A DNA stretch of 64,000 nucleotides from Syngnathus acus (taxonomy: Eukaryota; Chordata; Actinopteri; Syngnathiformes; Syngnathidae): positions 8,450,491 to 8,514,490 of the forward strand of contig NC_051092.1 in NCBI RefSeq assembly GCF_901709675.1. Direction: 5' to 3'. The position numbers and the translations under genes are program-made. Of the stretch, positions 1 to 12,007 are shown piece by piece (positions within the stretch are counted from its first letter, which is position 1; each line of letters begins with the position of its first letter). Under the pieces are notes generated by a model. It saw nothing but the letters and a program-made list of their open reading frames with translations, was not told the origin of the DNA and searched no databases.

Positions 1-699
1 TAGGTTTAGAGCTAGGGTTAGGGTTAGAGCTAGAGCTAGAGCTAGGGTTAGGGTTAGGGTTAGAGCTAGGGTTTGGGTTAGAGCTAGGGTTAGGGTTAGA
101 GCTACGGTTAGAGCTAGGGTTAGGGCTAGGGTTAGGGTTAGAGCTAGAGCTAGGGTTTGGGTTAGAGCTACGGTTAGGGTTAGAGCTAGGGTTAGGGTTA
201 GAGCTACGGTTAGAGCTAGGGTTAGGGCTAGGGTTAGAGCTAGAGCTAGGGTTTGGGTTAGAGCTACGGTTAGAGCTAGGGTTAGGGTTAGAGCTAGGGT
301 TAGGGTTAGAGGTTAGAGCTGGAGCTAGGGTTTGGGGTTAGGTTTAGAGCTAGGGTTAGAGCTAGAGCTAGGGTTAGGGTTAGAGGTTAGGGTTAGAGCT
401 TGAGCTAGGGTTTGGGGTTAGGTTTAGAGCTAGGGTTAGGGTTAGAGCTAGAGCTAGAGCTAGAGCTAGAGCTAGGGTTAGGGTTAGGGTTAGGGTTAGA
501 GCTAGGGTTTGGGTTAGAGCTAGGGTTAGGGTTAGAGCTACGGTTAGAGCTAGGGTTAGGGCTAGGGTTAGGGTTAGAGCTAGAGCTAGGGTTTGGGTTA
601 GAGCTACGGTTAGAGCTAGGGTTAGGGTTAGGGTTAGAGGTTAGGGTTAGAGCTGGAGCTAGGGTTTGGGGTTAGGTTTAGAGCTAGGGTTAGAGCTAG
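1..699 (+). repeat. Degenerate telomere-variant hexamer satellite
   Basis: The stretch is a period-6 array whose units are mostly GGGTTA and GAGCTA, with CGGTTA, GGGCTA, GGTTTA and GGTTTGGG variants. GGGTTA is a rotation of the vertebrate telomere unit TTAGGG. A longer landmark, in which GGTTTGGGGTTAGGTTTAGA leads into GAGCTAGGG, recurs with its GGTTTA at about 3 (partial), 341, 421 and 675, which suggests higher-order units of unequal length. The G-rich strand runs 5' to 3' toward the gene region, which is opposite to a true left chromosome end. The long open frame here (Gly-Leu and Glu-Leu dipeptides) is a repeat artefact. Confidence 0.9.
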
Positions 700-918
700 G
701 GAGACTATAAAAATGGTACCCATTTCACACTCAGTGTGAGGGGTTGAAATGGGGCTCCGCTGCCGCTCACGATCTTTAATTTATAAAATCAAGATTAACT
801 AAAGAGAAGCATAATCTCCCTGTGTTTTGCATAACGGCGCATCCCTTCATGCAATAAAGTTAGCCGTTAGCTTGGAGAAAACGTGTATAAAAGAAGTGGT
901 GTTTCAGTGAGTGGTTCA

Positions 919-949
919 GTCATATGAACTGAAAAAAGAACGAATCACT
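919..949 (-). repeat. Dispersed repeat fragment, inverted copy of 15647-15677
   Basis: These 31 bases are the exact reverse complement of 15,647-15,677. The other copy sits in a longer stretch with repeat-like wording (CGATTCG, GTTCACGAACGAGTCG). An exact match of this length 14.7 kb away is best explained by a dispersed element present in both orientations. I cannot name the family. Confidence 0.6.
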
Positions 950-1997
950 TTGTTGTTTCTATTGTCTCCAAGTCTACTAAATTAGCATAGTATCTTTGCA
1001 GAACATTTGCGAGAGACTTTTCTCCCTCCAATATGCCTTTCTATCAGCTCAGACCAGAACACGCTCCATTCGTAAAACCAAAGCAAACCTCGTGTCTGAG
1101 CAAATGATTAGATCATTGTTCAAACATTGACATCAGCTGGAAGCGCCTTATTCCCTGCTCTCTTTAACCAGACAAGGCTTTCCTGGTGCTACACTAATAT
1201 TGACTCATAGTGGCTAATCCCTCACTGTCTTGTCAGGCCTCAAAACTCTGAATGCTCACATCAAACAAGCGATTTATCATATTTCAGAGACCCAGTCCAA
1301 ATGGTTGCCCCCGTAACCTGTCCTGTCCCCACTCACACTTTCTTTGCCTACTGATTGTTTGGCTAATGCAGAGTTCAATGCCTGTCGGCACTTTCAGTTT
1401 TGTTGTTTGGTTTTTGTCACCCCTCCCACTTTTGCTATGCTCCCTAACGGATTTACAATGAGCTTCATTCTCTCTACTTGTTGTACTCCCCCTGTTTGAC
1501 TTGCGCGTATGTTGTCTATCTTTACATTACGTCCACACATGCATTGTGAATAATTGCCCTCCATGACCCCAAACGGTTCCCTCCCCAAGTAGCAGCAAAT
1601 CACCCTGCGTCAGTTTGGGTGTCTATTCGTGTGCTTCTACAACTGAGTGTACATTTGCATTGCTGATGTGCACGGTCAAACTTTCTGAGTGAAGTCATGG
1701 TATTGTTTTCACGAACGTCTTTTGTGTTGCAAAAATCAGGTAGATTTACAAGACCCAATTCACCTGTAGCAAAATGAGTTATACACAAAAAGGAAGAATA
1801 AAATCCGTTTGTTATGCACAGTTTTACAAATTACGCTTTACATCTTTTAATGGTTCTCCTCCTCTGGGTGCGTGGTTAGACAGTTCAATCCTTTGCTCTC
1901 TCTGAACTGCTCTCAGTCCTCCGCCTCCTCCTTTTCCTCCTTATTTACAGGGGCACTGGTGTGCCTCATGCTCCTTATAGGGCCCCACTTTGCATTT

Positions 1998-2061
1998 TCC
2001 TGCATATGTGTGTGAGCGTGTGTGTGTGTGCATGCGTGCGTGCGTCTGTGTGAGTGTGTGT
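1998..2061. repeat. GT-rich imperfect microsatellite
   Basis: Imperfect GT dinucleotide run with GC and CT interruptions (GTGTGTGTGCATGCGTGCG). Confidence 0.8.
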
Positions 2062-5000
2062 AGGAGCCGCCATGACTCCCCCACCCCATCACTAGCTGAA
2101 AACATAGAGACAGCGTCCCACTCCTTCAGCCGGAGGATAAGTCTACTATCATGCTAATGTCCATGTCCTGAGACTAATAGGGCCTTTTACACTGGAGGTT
2201 TTCATTCCCCTTGCCTCACTAAAGGGTTTAGTGGCAAGGTTCTTTCTCTTCTTCCTAAACTTTTAAACAGGATAAATATTTCTGTGATTCCACCGCCTGG
2301 ATGATATGTTGGTGGACCGCTCTTTGTATAATTGGCCTCTATAGTCTAGCTACGCCAGCTGTAAATACATTGGTTCGATGGAGAAAGGGGCCGATCAAAA
2401 CAAAAAGAAGATACAGGGTGGGGCTTTGCATTAAAGTGAGGCTTTGGGCATACATTTGTGTGTCATGTTGATAGTAGGATGATTTAGATGGGGCCCTCAG
2501 CCCCTCAACTCCTTACGTGTTGTTCTGTGCAGATTTAGATGTGGTGGTAAATTAAAAGGCTATTAGTCTATGACTTCAAGTGGGAATCACTATTTCAGTT
2601 ATTTTCAATTATTTCCTTGAATATGATAACATGTGATTTTAATGCTTCTTACATTTGTTAGAGTCTACAGTTCATTTATTTTCATTTTAGCTGTAGTTAT
2701 CCTTTAAAATGTCTTGTCTTGTACGTCTTGCTCGTTCATTTGTTTTCGTTTCCACCTCTGCTTGTCAACCTGGTTTCTTGTGTCAACCACTCAGCTCCCT
2801 CAGCCACTTGTGTCATGTGTAGGTGTCCCTCGTTGTCACCTCAGTTTTCTTGTATTTTAGAAACCTGAATAAGATAAGATAAGAGTTCACCCTTTTATAA
2901 GCATAATGAGATCAAGTTATCGCCAAATGAACAAGGCATTGGTTTGTGTTCTGCGCACATTCTTGCTCTACCTGCAAGCAATCTTGGTCTTTGTAGTACA
3001 GTATGTACTTCTAAGGGCGTCATCCTCACGAGACAAACTTTAATACATTGTTTTCTATGCAGCATATTCACATTATATCTGTCTCTATGGCAAAAACGAC
3101 ACAACGTGTACAACCATGCTCATATGTGTGTGCTTAAATTTGTAGAGCTGACCTAAACAATCTTGGCGAAGTTTCGAGACGAGACAGAAAAGTACACTTT
3201 TGGAATGACAGTCAAACCCAGACTGTTTAATTTCTGCGGTGAGCGACATCAATATATTGTGTTTTATTAACGGTGGAAAGTAACAAGCGGAAATGACATC
3301 CGGTTGTGTAACAACATCTGTGCATCAAGTTTCAAATCGGGTTATTAAAATATGGGACTCTGCTCATTCATGTAAACGGGTTATTCCGAATATTTCAAAA
3401 ATGAAATATTAACTGCATGTCAGTGACGTGACCAGTGTAGAACAACGTGATGACAAAACCGGTGAAGAACGAGGTGACGAAAGAGACACACAATGAAGTG
3501 AGTTGGCATCAACGTAACAATCTTGGACTCTTCCATTTTCCACCATGACGTAGTCCCGTATAAATGCCCAAATAGGTTCGTTAGTAAAGTCAATCCATCA
3601 TTCCATGTGAATAAAGTGGAGACTCTGTGTGGTCGTTTTAAAATCGTTTTCATTTGTATAACAAACTTTCATGTCATGTTTATACTCGAAACCCACAATT
3701 AATTTTACCGTTGATATTAATGTTTGTAAGGCAGGGAGTTCTGTAATTGGCTGGTGGCCAACCCAGGTTGTACCATGCCTGTCGCCCAAAGTCTGCTGCG
3801 ATAGCTTCCAAAAATAATGGATTGAGGCAGTTTGTGTGTGTGTGTGTGTTTTACCTGACAACACTGAGATCTGATTGGATAAGAGCTCTACCATGCACAA
3901 ATTCAGCACTCAAGACTTATGAAATGAAGATCTACGGTAATGAAAACATGTAATATTCATATTTTAAAAAAACGGAATAAGGTGAATCTGCCAGCGTTTT
4001 AACCATCAGAGAAATGCCTCGCTGCCAGTAATACCTCATAACTAATTCTCAGCCACAACCCAAGGCATTTTCTCCATACTTTTTACATCACTCCAGATGA
4101 CCTTTAATAAACAAGATAAAGCTATTTTTTTCCATTGCACAGCCCCATAAAGTTCAATTTGAAGGCATGCAGTCAGGAAGCGTTCCATGTTGAGCGTTTA
4201 CAATGTTTTGGGTTAGCCTTATCTCACTGTGCAAAATACAAACACGCAACGTTGGCTACAGACATCAAAGTGTAGGCCAACTGCCAATCCATCATTCCAT
4301 GTGACACACACACACGTAACATACTGGAGGCCCTGCTAGTGTTTTATTTACACTATTCTATTGTGATGATGGCGTGTGATTTTAACTTTAACTTTGCATT
4401 TGTAGTTCACTCTACAGTAGGCTTCATCCTGGATCCCCAAATCGTCATAAGACAGTTATTTACTGTCTTTATGTTATCCATACATAATGTTAACTGTATT
4501 GTTTGCTTTTAAGCCATTTTGATCAGGGTGATGATTATTAATTCTTAATATAATCATGCAATAATCAAGAAAAAGAGCTCAATTTGGTTGAGAACAGAGG
4601 CAGGTATGATTTATGCATTTTGCCAACAGACTAATTTATAGTTGTTGTTGTTTTGCTTGCAGATTTGTAGAGCCAGAAACAAACTTAATCAAATTGTATA
4701 TTGTACAAGGTGTTTCATATGTTTGCACACAAACAAGTCATTTGGCAGTTAGAGGGGCTGCCCGTCAGGTAAAAGGCAGGCCTGTTCACGTTTCACTGTC
4801 GAAAATGAACGTGGCTTGAAGCAAGGTTGGATAACATTGTCTAACAGTGTGAGTGTCAGCAGATCTCTGTAAGCAAAGATTAACATCAAGAAATCATTGT
4901 TCGTAGACATATTTCAGAGTTAATTATGCTTACATTTGCTTAAGTCGCCAAGTGATACACTCCACTGTATGGAGGACCGTGCGTCCTGGATGGTGAGCAG

Positions 5001-7878
5001 TACAGGAGCGTGACTAACAGGACGCATGGCTCGCAGGGCCCATCAGACCGTGTCCTACTCCACTGACTGGCAATGTCACTTTCTGTATGTTTGAAAGTCT
5101 GCTACTGCCTTTGTGCGGATGTGTCCGTCCTTATGGACAAAGACACCTCCCAGGTCATGTCCTCCCATTCTTGGATAGAAGAATGCATGCCCTGAACTCC
5201 TGACAGGCAGCGCCCAGGCCAATGTATTCTGACAGCTCTGTCAAGCACAAGAAATGACTGCTGGCTGTCGCTGCCATTGCTGCCACATCTTGCTCTGGCC
5301 ACCAAGCAAGATGTCAACAAATGTTTTATTATTTCACATTCGTTCTGTAATACAAACTACACTCTTGTGTATGTATTATAGTTTGATTGTGGGTACTTGG
5401 ATTATACCACTGGTCAGAAGGCCTCCCAACGGTCTATTCTATTTATTTTGTTGTGTTTCTCTTGCCTTTTAAATTTCACTATATAAAAAGTTGATGTAAA
5501 AAATGAGAAAAAGGTGAAAAATGCACAGAACAAATCAAATTCACACTTTTACTCTGTAGTTGTCGTGTAAAAGTGGAGTTTAAAATAAAGCAAAAGTCTT
5601 ATCAGAAAAACAGAGGAGTACGTCACATATAATACACAACATTTAAGCATCAGCAAAAGTGGAAGCAAACTTTATTGTTTTTAAAGTTGTAGTAGTAGTA
5701 GGAAACAATGTAAAAATACATGCACAATATTTTCAACTAAGCGTAGGTTACAAAAATATTTGCTGTAAGACAGGGCGTTTACATGACAACAATGTTTTGT
5801 CACATTTGACAAACGATGAGTAAATGGGATTTTTTCAAATGGCACCAGCGTCGTTCCTGTGAAAACAAAACATGAGCATGCGCCTTAAGACGTCAATGTA
5901 GTCAACTTAACAAAACAACGATGGGCCAGAGCACTCATAACCGTATTCCTTTTCAAAATGTGTTGCAGAAAGAAATAATATAAAACAGGGTGGATGGGGG
6001 TTCCAAAGGACCAGACTTAGAGATCACTGATGTTAACTAATAAAATTTTATAATGACACAAGTAGTGCAAGTCATACTTTCACAGTTTTAACAATGTTGT
6101 ATTTTATTATATTGGTATTCATGAAACTATATGATATTAACATTCATATTTACAGCACCATTCTAACATAAGTGTACATGGAAATCAAATATAAGAATTT
6201 ATCAATAATGTAGATAAAATATAAAAAGTGAAGCCCACTTTAATTAAAGCAAATTATTACACCAATTATGCATGACAATTATTTACCATCCATTGTACAT
6301 TCATTGTCTGTTATTCCGTCCATAGTAGTAATACATTATATCTATCTACTTGTCCATCTGTGCGGTTTTGATGTTTATTGAAGTCAAGCCCTGTGAGCTG
6401 TGGCATGTTGGGATTGACAGGTAACCTGGAGGGGGGCTGACAGCCAGGTGCGCACACGTCTCCTCCACATGTGTGAACACTTGATAGCTCGTGACAGGAA
6501 ACGGCACCGGGCTAACTTTGTTTACCTTCACTCTTCACTCTTTTACAGTAAATGTCTCCAAGACAAACCACAAAAAAAAATATGTCAATGTTTTTCCCAG
6601 TAAAGGAGGTGCATTTGTAGGATGTTGTTTAATGATGGCATTTCTCATAATGGTGGGAAAATAGCTGTAGGCCTGCTGGTCCTGATAGCCACTTACCAGC
6701 TATTGTGTCATGCCAGTATTAAAGACCACATGAAAAGGCACAAACATGTAGATTTATTTCACAGTTACTCTATTAAAACAGGTGATTTGTATTGATAGAT
6801 TCATATCTCTAAGTCTGTTTATCTTAAACCCTTATACACATGTATGCACAGCCGACCTGCGACGGTTAACTGATGCAAGTATCCGTTTGAATACATATGC
6901 ACAATAGATTGTTAAATGAAAGAGATGTACACTGTTGATCTTTATATCTTGTGTGGTGTTGTTGTCTGTAAAACAGCCTAACAGAATTACAGAAGCCTAT
7001 ATATGCAAAGCATTTACTAATGTTAACTGAGGAGAAGTCACTTACGATTCCTAGGTCGTTTCATTCTTCACGACATGGCGTTCAAGCTCATTTATAATAT
7101 ATTGATTCAGCTTCACATCATCAGCCAATTGTAATGCACTTATAAACAAAGAACCTGTCACATTCGCAGCTATGAACAATTTTGAGTCTTCAATAAGATA
7201 AGAAGAAGAGTACCTGCAGAAAATCTGCAAACGCAGGGATTTCATGCAAAGGCCATACAGGGTGGCCTGAGTTCCATCCGAATCCAATTTTATTGTAAGG
7301 CGGATGTGCTAAAGACTACATGAAGCAGGTAAATTCATCCATCGATGGGAGTCTTTTATTTAGGGCCCTATTAAAAAACAACAACAAAATGCATCTTCTA
7401 TGGATGGGTAATAATCATTAAAGAAACAATTTACTGAGAGCATTTTATCATGATGTGAAAAAATTTGCATAAAGCTCAAGCTAAAACACAAACAGTGGTT
7501 CATCAACTCAGAATTAAAATCTGTAACAACAAAAGAAAAGACAAAGTGGTTCATAATTAGTTGACTTCCCATCCCTCCTAGTACATATATATTTTGGGTC
7601 CTTCCGACATTTTTATGTCCATATATTACTTTCACCAAAATATTTATGAATTTGACTGTTTGCAGGTTTCTATCAACGTTCTCTTGTGTTACTCCTTCAA
7701 CATGTAAACCTTTACTTGTTGGTTCAAATATCACATGTTGCAACTTTGGTTTATCCCATCAGGGGTTGCCCCAACAAGTCACTCACATGATTTGTTTGGC
7801 ATAATTTTCTTTTTTGTAATGGATTCCTTTCCTGACGCAACACACCGATTGTTTCATCAACGGGCAGAGGCTGAGTTT

Positions 7879-7921
7879 TGTGTGTGTGTGTGCGTCTGTG
7901 TGTGTGTGTGTGTGTGTGTGT
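7879..7921. repeat. (GT)n microsatellite
   Basis: Dinucleotide GT run with two interruptions. It generates Cys-Val and His-Thr open frames on the two strands, which are artefacts. Confidence 0.85.
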
Positions 7922-10695
7922 AGGTATTCTTTTAAGACTAGGGGAATATGCTTAGGCCCGCCTACAGCTGTGATGAATGGGTGGAGGCCTTTATTCCACA
8001 ATGATCCTCACTTCATTACTGTCACATGGAACAGATGGTGCCTTTCACCATCACATCACTCGTACGCAAACTTACAAACATACACACACACACGTTCAGG
8101 GATGTTGTCACTCTTTGTCGTTCAAACACTTGCGAGGGACAAGCAGGCTTAATGAATTCTACAGCGCATCCAGCATGCTCAGCAGATCGGGACATTAATT
8201 TACAGATCTGTGGTGCAACCAAACAAGAAATTAGATCATGAGTATGAAATGTTTAACAAACAAGAGAGGCTAATCGAATGGAGAAAATGAATAAACAAAG
8301 AGCCGTGATGCACGTTCCTAAAGAAAAATGTTTTTTGTCCTCGGGAATGTAAATGTGCCAGCACGGCAATACACACCGGTTGTCTTACCTTGTGTGTGTA
8401 CACTCGTGCCTCAAGAAGACAGCAGGCTGATAATTTCTCTTTTCATGGAATGTTTTAACTACATGGCAAACAAGCAAAGTGCACAATTTGCTCAAGTGCA
8501 TTTTGTTGACATCATCAAATCATAATAAATATTGATGCCAACAATATGTACACGCTGCCACTCATTTGTTGTCCACTTCTCTCCCATTGGAGCGCCCATT
8601 TGTGAAGGGCTGATGCTTCAGCAGATCTCAGTCGGGCAGCCAACGTAAATTCTTCTTCAAACTTCCAACTGTGATCCTTTTCCCTTTACTCAGATCACAC
8701 ATTAACACAAGGGTTGTTGCACTAATGTCCAGGCGACTCGCCAGATTCCAATAGTAATGTGGGCAGGGGCAAATGGAGCTCAAGCTATGGTAAAGGAGGT
8801 GTGACAAAGCAATGTGCTGTATGGAAAGCCCATTGGGTATTTGTTCAAAATCATCCTATGGTGAAACTCTCTGTCCTCACAATAATTCAGCACTCTAGTA
8901 GAACAATTGTCCAACTAGTAAGGTTTTCAACTACTACAGTGCCCCTTTTGGACGACTAGTACTCGTGAACTACTCTGCTTTCCGAGTAACAATAGGATAG
9001 TATATCCCCCTGGGATACAGAATAAAATCTCAAACAGGTTTATGGATGAATGTTTCTATTTTAGGCTGAAGAGACAGCATCTCTTTGCTGTTGTGTGCAA
9101 CAATGATTGTCCACTTAGGGTATCTTGACTTGATAATGCTGTTCTAAAAAAAGGCATAATTTCCTGGATTTGTGTCAAATTCAAGCCGAATGATATTTGG
9201 AGAAACAAGGCCCATCAACAATAAAGTTTATTAGTTTGAACATAAAATATACTGCAAATCCATCGAAAAAGATTTGCAGATCATTGTATTTTACTTCTTT
9301 AGAATTTGGTTTTGTTTACAACAGGTTTAAATAATGTTTTTGATATAAATGTTTGAATTAGTGCATGTTAAAGTAGCATCCACAAATCTCACAACATACA
9401 GTTTGGCCCGAGGAAGGGTTTTGTCAGTGCAACACAGAGGACACAGTTCTCTTTGAAATGTGTGGAACAAATTCATTTTAGTAATTAGTATAAAACCAAC
9501 TTGAATCAATCCAATATTCATTTTAATTTCTCAACCAACCACATATGTTCTCCCTGTTATCTCCCTGTTATTTTGTCATCCTGATCTAAGCCGTATCTCA
9601 CCTGTACTTATGAATGGTGAAGGGCAAAGTTCATAAGGCAGCACGCTTGCCAATTAGCAAGCCAGTAAACGCTATCTTTAGCTTTGCCCACATATACACA
9701 GCCACACTTTGACCCTGCTATCTAACTGAAAATCAACGTGACTGATAAAAGTCTTTGACTACAAGCCTTACAGAACCCAAATCAAACGCTATCTGTAGAT
9801 GGAGCGAGTCTAGACTACACAGTGTCTGCATTATCTTGTTGGTTTAGCATTGAGCAAACTGTGGCAGCACACCAGACCATGAGTCGCTGACTTGTCACCT
9901 TTATCATATTTCTGTTTGCACTCCTTTGCAGCGGCTATCTTGAAGGGACCCATTAAAGTTGCATCTCTCTTTGCAAACACACCAAGAAAGTGTGTACGTG
10001 TGTGTCCAATGACTGTTGAGGTACGATTACAAAAAGTAGGTCAAGGGGTCAATCAAATGAAGTCGGGTATTGACTATAGGAGATCAAATAATTGTAGGAA
10101 GTCATTCAGTGCGCATAATCCTCAATTGGTTTATTTGGAAAAAAAAAAAAAAGAATGGGATGCAGCGAATAGAATGAGTTTTTGGATCATTAGTGCAGTA
10201 ACTGGTCCCAATGGGCAGCAGATGCACGACAACCTCCCCACTATGCAACAATAGCTTCCAGGCTGCGCTCAACGTCCATCTGCATTTGTCCAATACAGTA
10301 AAGAATCCCTGCAGTAAACCCAACTGGCCTTCCTCAGTTGTCTATTGTGCTAAAACTATCACTGGAATGAATCATTACGAAGACAAGCCAAACCAGTTCT
10401 GTGATCCCAAACGGAAAATCGACTTTGATTGATCAGGAACCAACTGGAGCAGATTCTTGCCGCCTGCTTTTCTGTGTCCAGACTAGCAAGTGAATGGCTA
10501 ATTCGGTTAATTTCTGTGGCCTATGGCCTTATCCCTGTCAAAAGCTGACAGAGTGGCTCCCTCCAGTAGAGGGGCTAGGGGTTGATTCTGAAAAGCTACT
10601 GCTGCTGTAGGTCTGCTGGTTTTTGAGAAAAGTGAATATAGACCACCTCCAGTATATGTGCAACAAATATAAATATATAGTAGTATATATATATC

Positions 10696-10861
10696 ACTGT
10701 TAGGAAGGTGCGGGTTCGATTCCACTTCCAGCTTTCCCTGTGTGGAGTTTGCATGTTCTCCCCGTGCCCGTGTATGTTTTTCCGGGTACTTCGTTTCCTC
10801 CCACATCTCCAGCTCCAGCACGCCAGCGAGCCCCGTGGATACAAGCGGTATAGAAAATGTA
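10696..10861 (+). mobile_element. tRNA-type SINE copy with internal deletion
   Basis: The stretch contains a polymerase III B-box-like motif (GGTTCGATTCC, 10713-10723), then the phrases TGTGTGGAGTTTGCATGTTC, TCCGGGTACTTCGTTTCCTC and TCCAGC, and ends in AAGCGGTATAGAAAATG. This phrase order is familiar from widespread fish SINEs that share a LINE-type 3' tail. Here the 5' half is joined directly to the tail, so the middle has been lost. Recognition is from memory, so the family is not named. Confidence 0.75.
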
Positions 10862-10930
10862 TGTATTATAGATATATATACTAAGCTTCCATTCTATTCT
10901 TTCTTCTTATAATTAAGATCGATTTCCATT

Positions 10931-11069
10931 CAGTGGTGATGTGAATGTCGTGACTGGTTGTTCGTCACTATATAGGCCCTGTGACTCGGGGTGTGCCTTT
11001 CACCCAATGTCAGCTGGCATAGGCTCCAGCACCCACCGCAAACCTAAACAGGATGAGCGGTGTTGAAAA
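10931..11069 (+). mobile_element. 3' half of the same SINE/LINE-tail family
   Basis: It reads GGTTGTTCGTCACTATATAG, GCCCTGTGACTCGGGGTGTG, then GTCAGCTGGCATAGGCTCCA and GATGAGCGGTGTTGAAAATGG. This is the 3' part of the element whose 5' part is at 10,696, and it runs straight into the ATGG array that is typical of its tail. Confidence 0.75.
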
Positions 11070-11166
11070 TGGATGGATGGATGGATGGATGGATGGATGG
11101 ATGGATGGATGGATGGATGGATGGATGGATGGATGGATGGATGGATGGATGGATGGATGGATGGAT
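11069..11166 (+). repeat. (ATGG)n tetranucleotide array, SINE tail expansion
   Basis: About 24 near-perfect copies of GGAT/ATGG follow the SINE/LINE tail. They give Met-Asp-Gly-Trp and His-Pro-Ser-Ile repeat frames that are not genes. Confidence 0.95.
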
Positions 11167-11883
11167 AGTAAAGGCGGATGGACAGGTTAACTGTCATCTG
11201 TTCCGCCATCTAGTGGAAGAGCTTTCATTTGTTCTATCAGTGTATGTTGCTGGTATAGTTAGACGAACAACGATACATTATTTGGAGTAAGACCAGTTAA
11301 GTGAAGTTGGATAATTACCCACTGCATACCTGATGATCACCAACAGAACATTAATTACGGAAGTACACCAGCTATTACTTACTGGTTATGTGTTTTTTGC
11401 CATTTTTCTAATATATCAAGATGATTCTGTCGTTTTAGTGTGTGTTGTTTCTTGGTGTTAGAAGACATTGGATGATATACTATGTAGAACAGTTCACTCA
11501 TTTTCAAAAGGCACTGGTCGTCAAACTATTTGGAATAAAGGGTTTGTGCTCAACAAAGCATCTGTGCAGAGGAGGAGCAAAGAGGTAAGGGTGCTTTTCA
11601 TCCTTTATTGCTCTTAAAGACTTGAGTTCAGGAAACAAAAAAAAAGGAAGAAAGAAAAAAACGCTTAACACCTGCCTGGATGTTGACTTAAAATCTTTAT
11701 CACCAATACCTAATCGCTTGGCCTCACACCTCCACCACTCGCTGATAAATAGTCTCATGTTGGAATCCTCCTCCTCCAACGAAGACATGCTAAACACAGG
11801 TGTGAGCGTATGGCGGACGGAATCAGATAGAAAGGAAATGTGAGCATTTGGTCACTGGTGACCAGAGTTAATGCTTAAGCAGG

Positions 11884-12007
<124 letters not shown>

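Larger units (their letters stand above)
700..10690. other. Gene-poor region without a supported gene
   Basis: No open frame here resembles a known protein; those present are short and lack splice or codon support. The stretch holds GT-rich runs at about 1998-2061 and 7879-7921, AT-rich DNA around 5,460-6,340, and a 20-base direct duplicate at 3591-3610 and 4285-4304. A 31-base sequence at 919-949 recurs inverted at 15,647-15,677. It lies 3' of the ascl gene and could hold distal enhancers, but nothing in the sequence proves that. Confidence 0.5.

Noticed and set aside
412-675. Long open frame of Gly-Leu/Glu-Leu repeats
   Set aside because: It is the translation of the hexamer satellite; any frame through a stop-free period-6 repeat stays open.
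1-699. A chromosome-end telomere
   Set aside because: Strand polarity is wrong for a left end and the array is heavily degenerate, so I call it interstitial or subtelomeric.
7360-7743. Minus-strand frame of 127 residues
   Set aside because: Composition is that of AT-rich non-coding DNA, with no motif or conserved block.
10713-10723. A tRNA gene from the B-box-like GGTTCGATTCC
   Set aside because: No cloverleaf or A box fits; the motif belongs to the SINE head.
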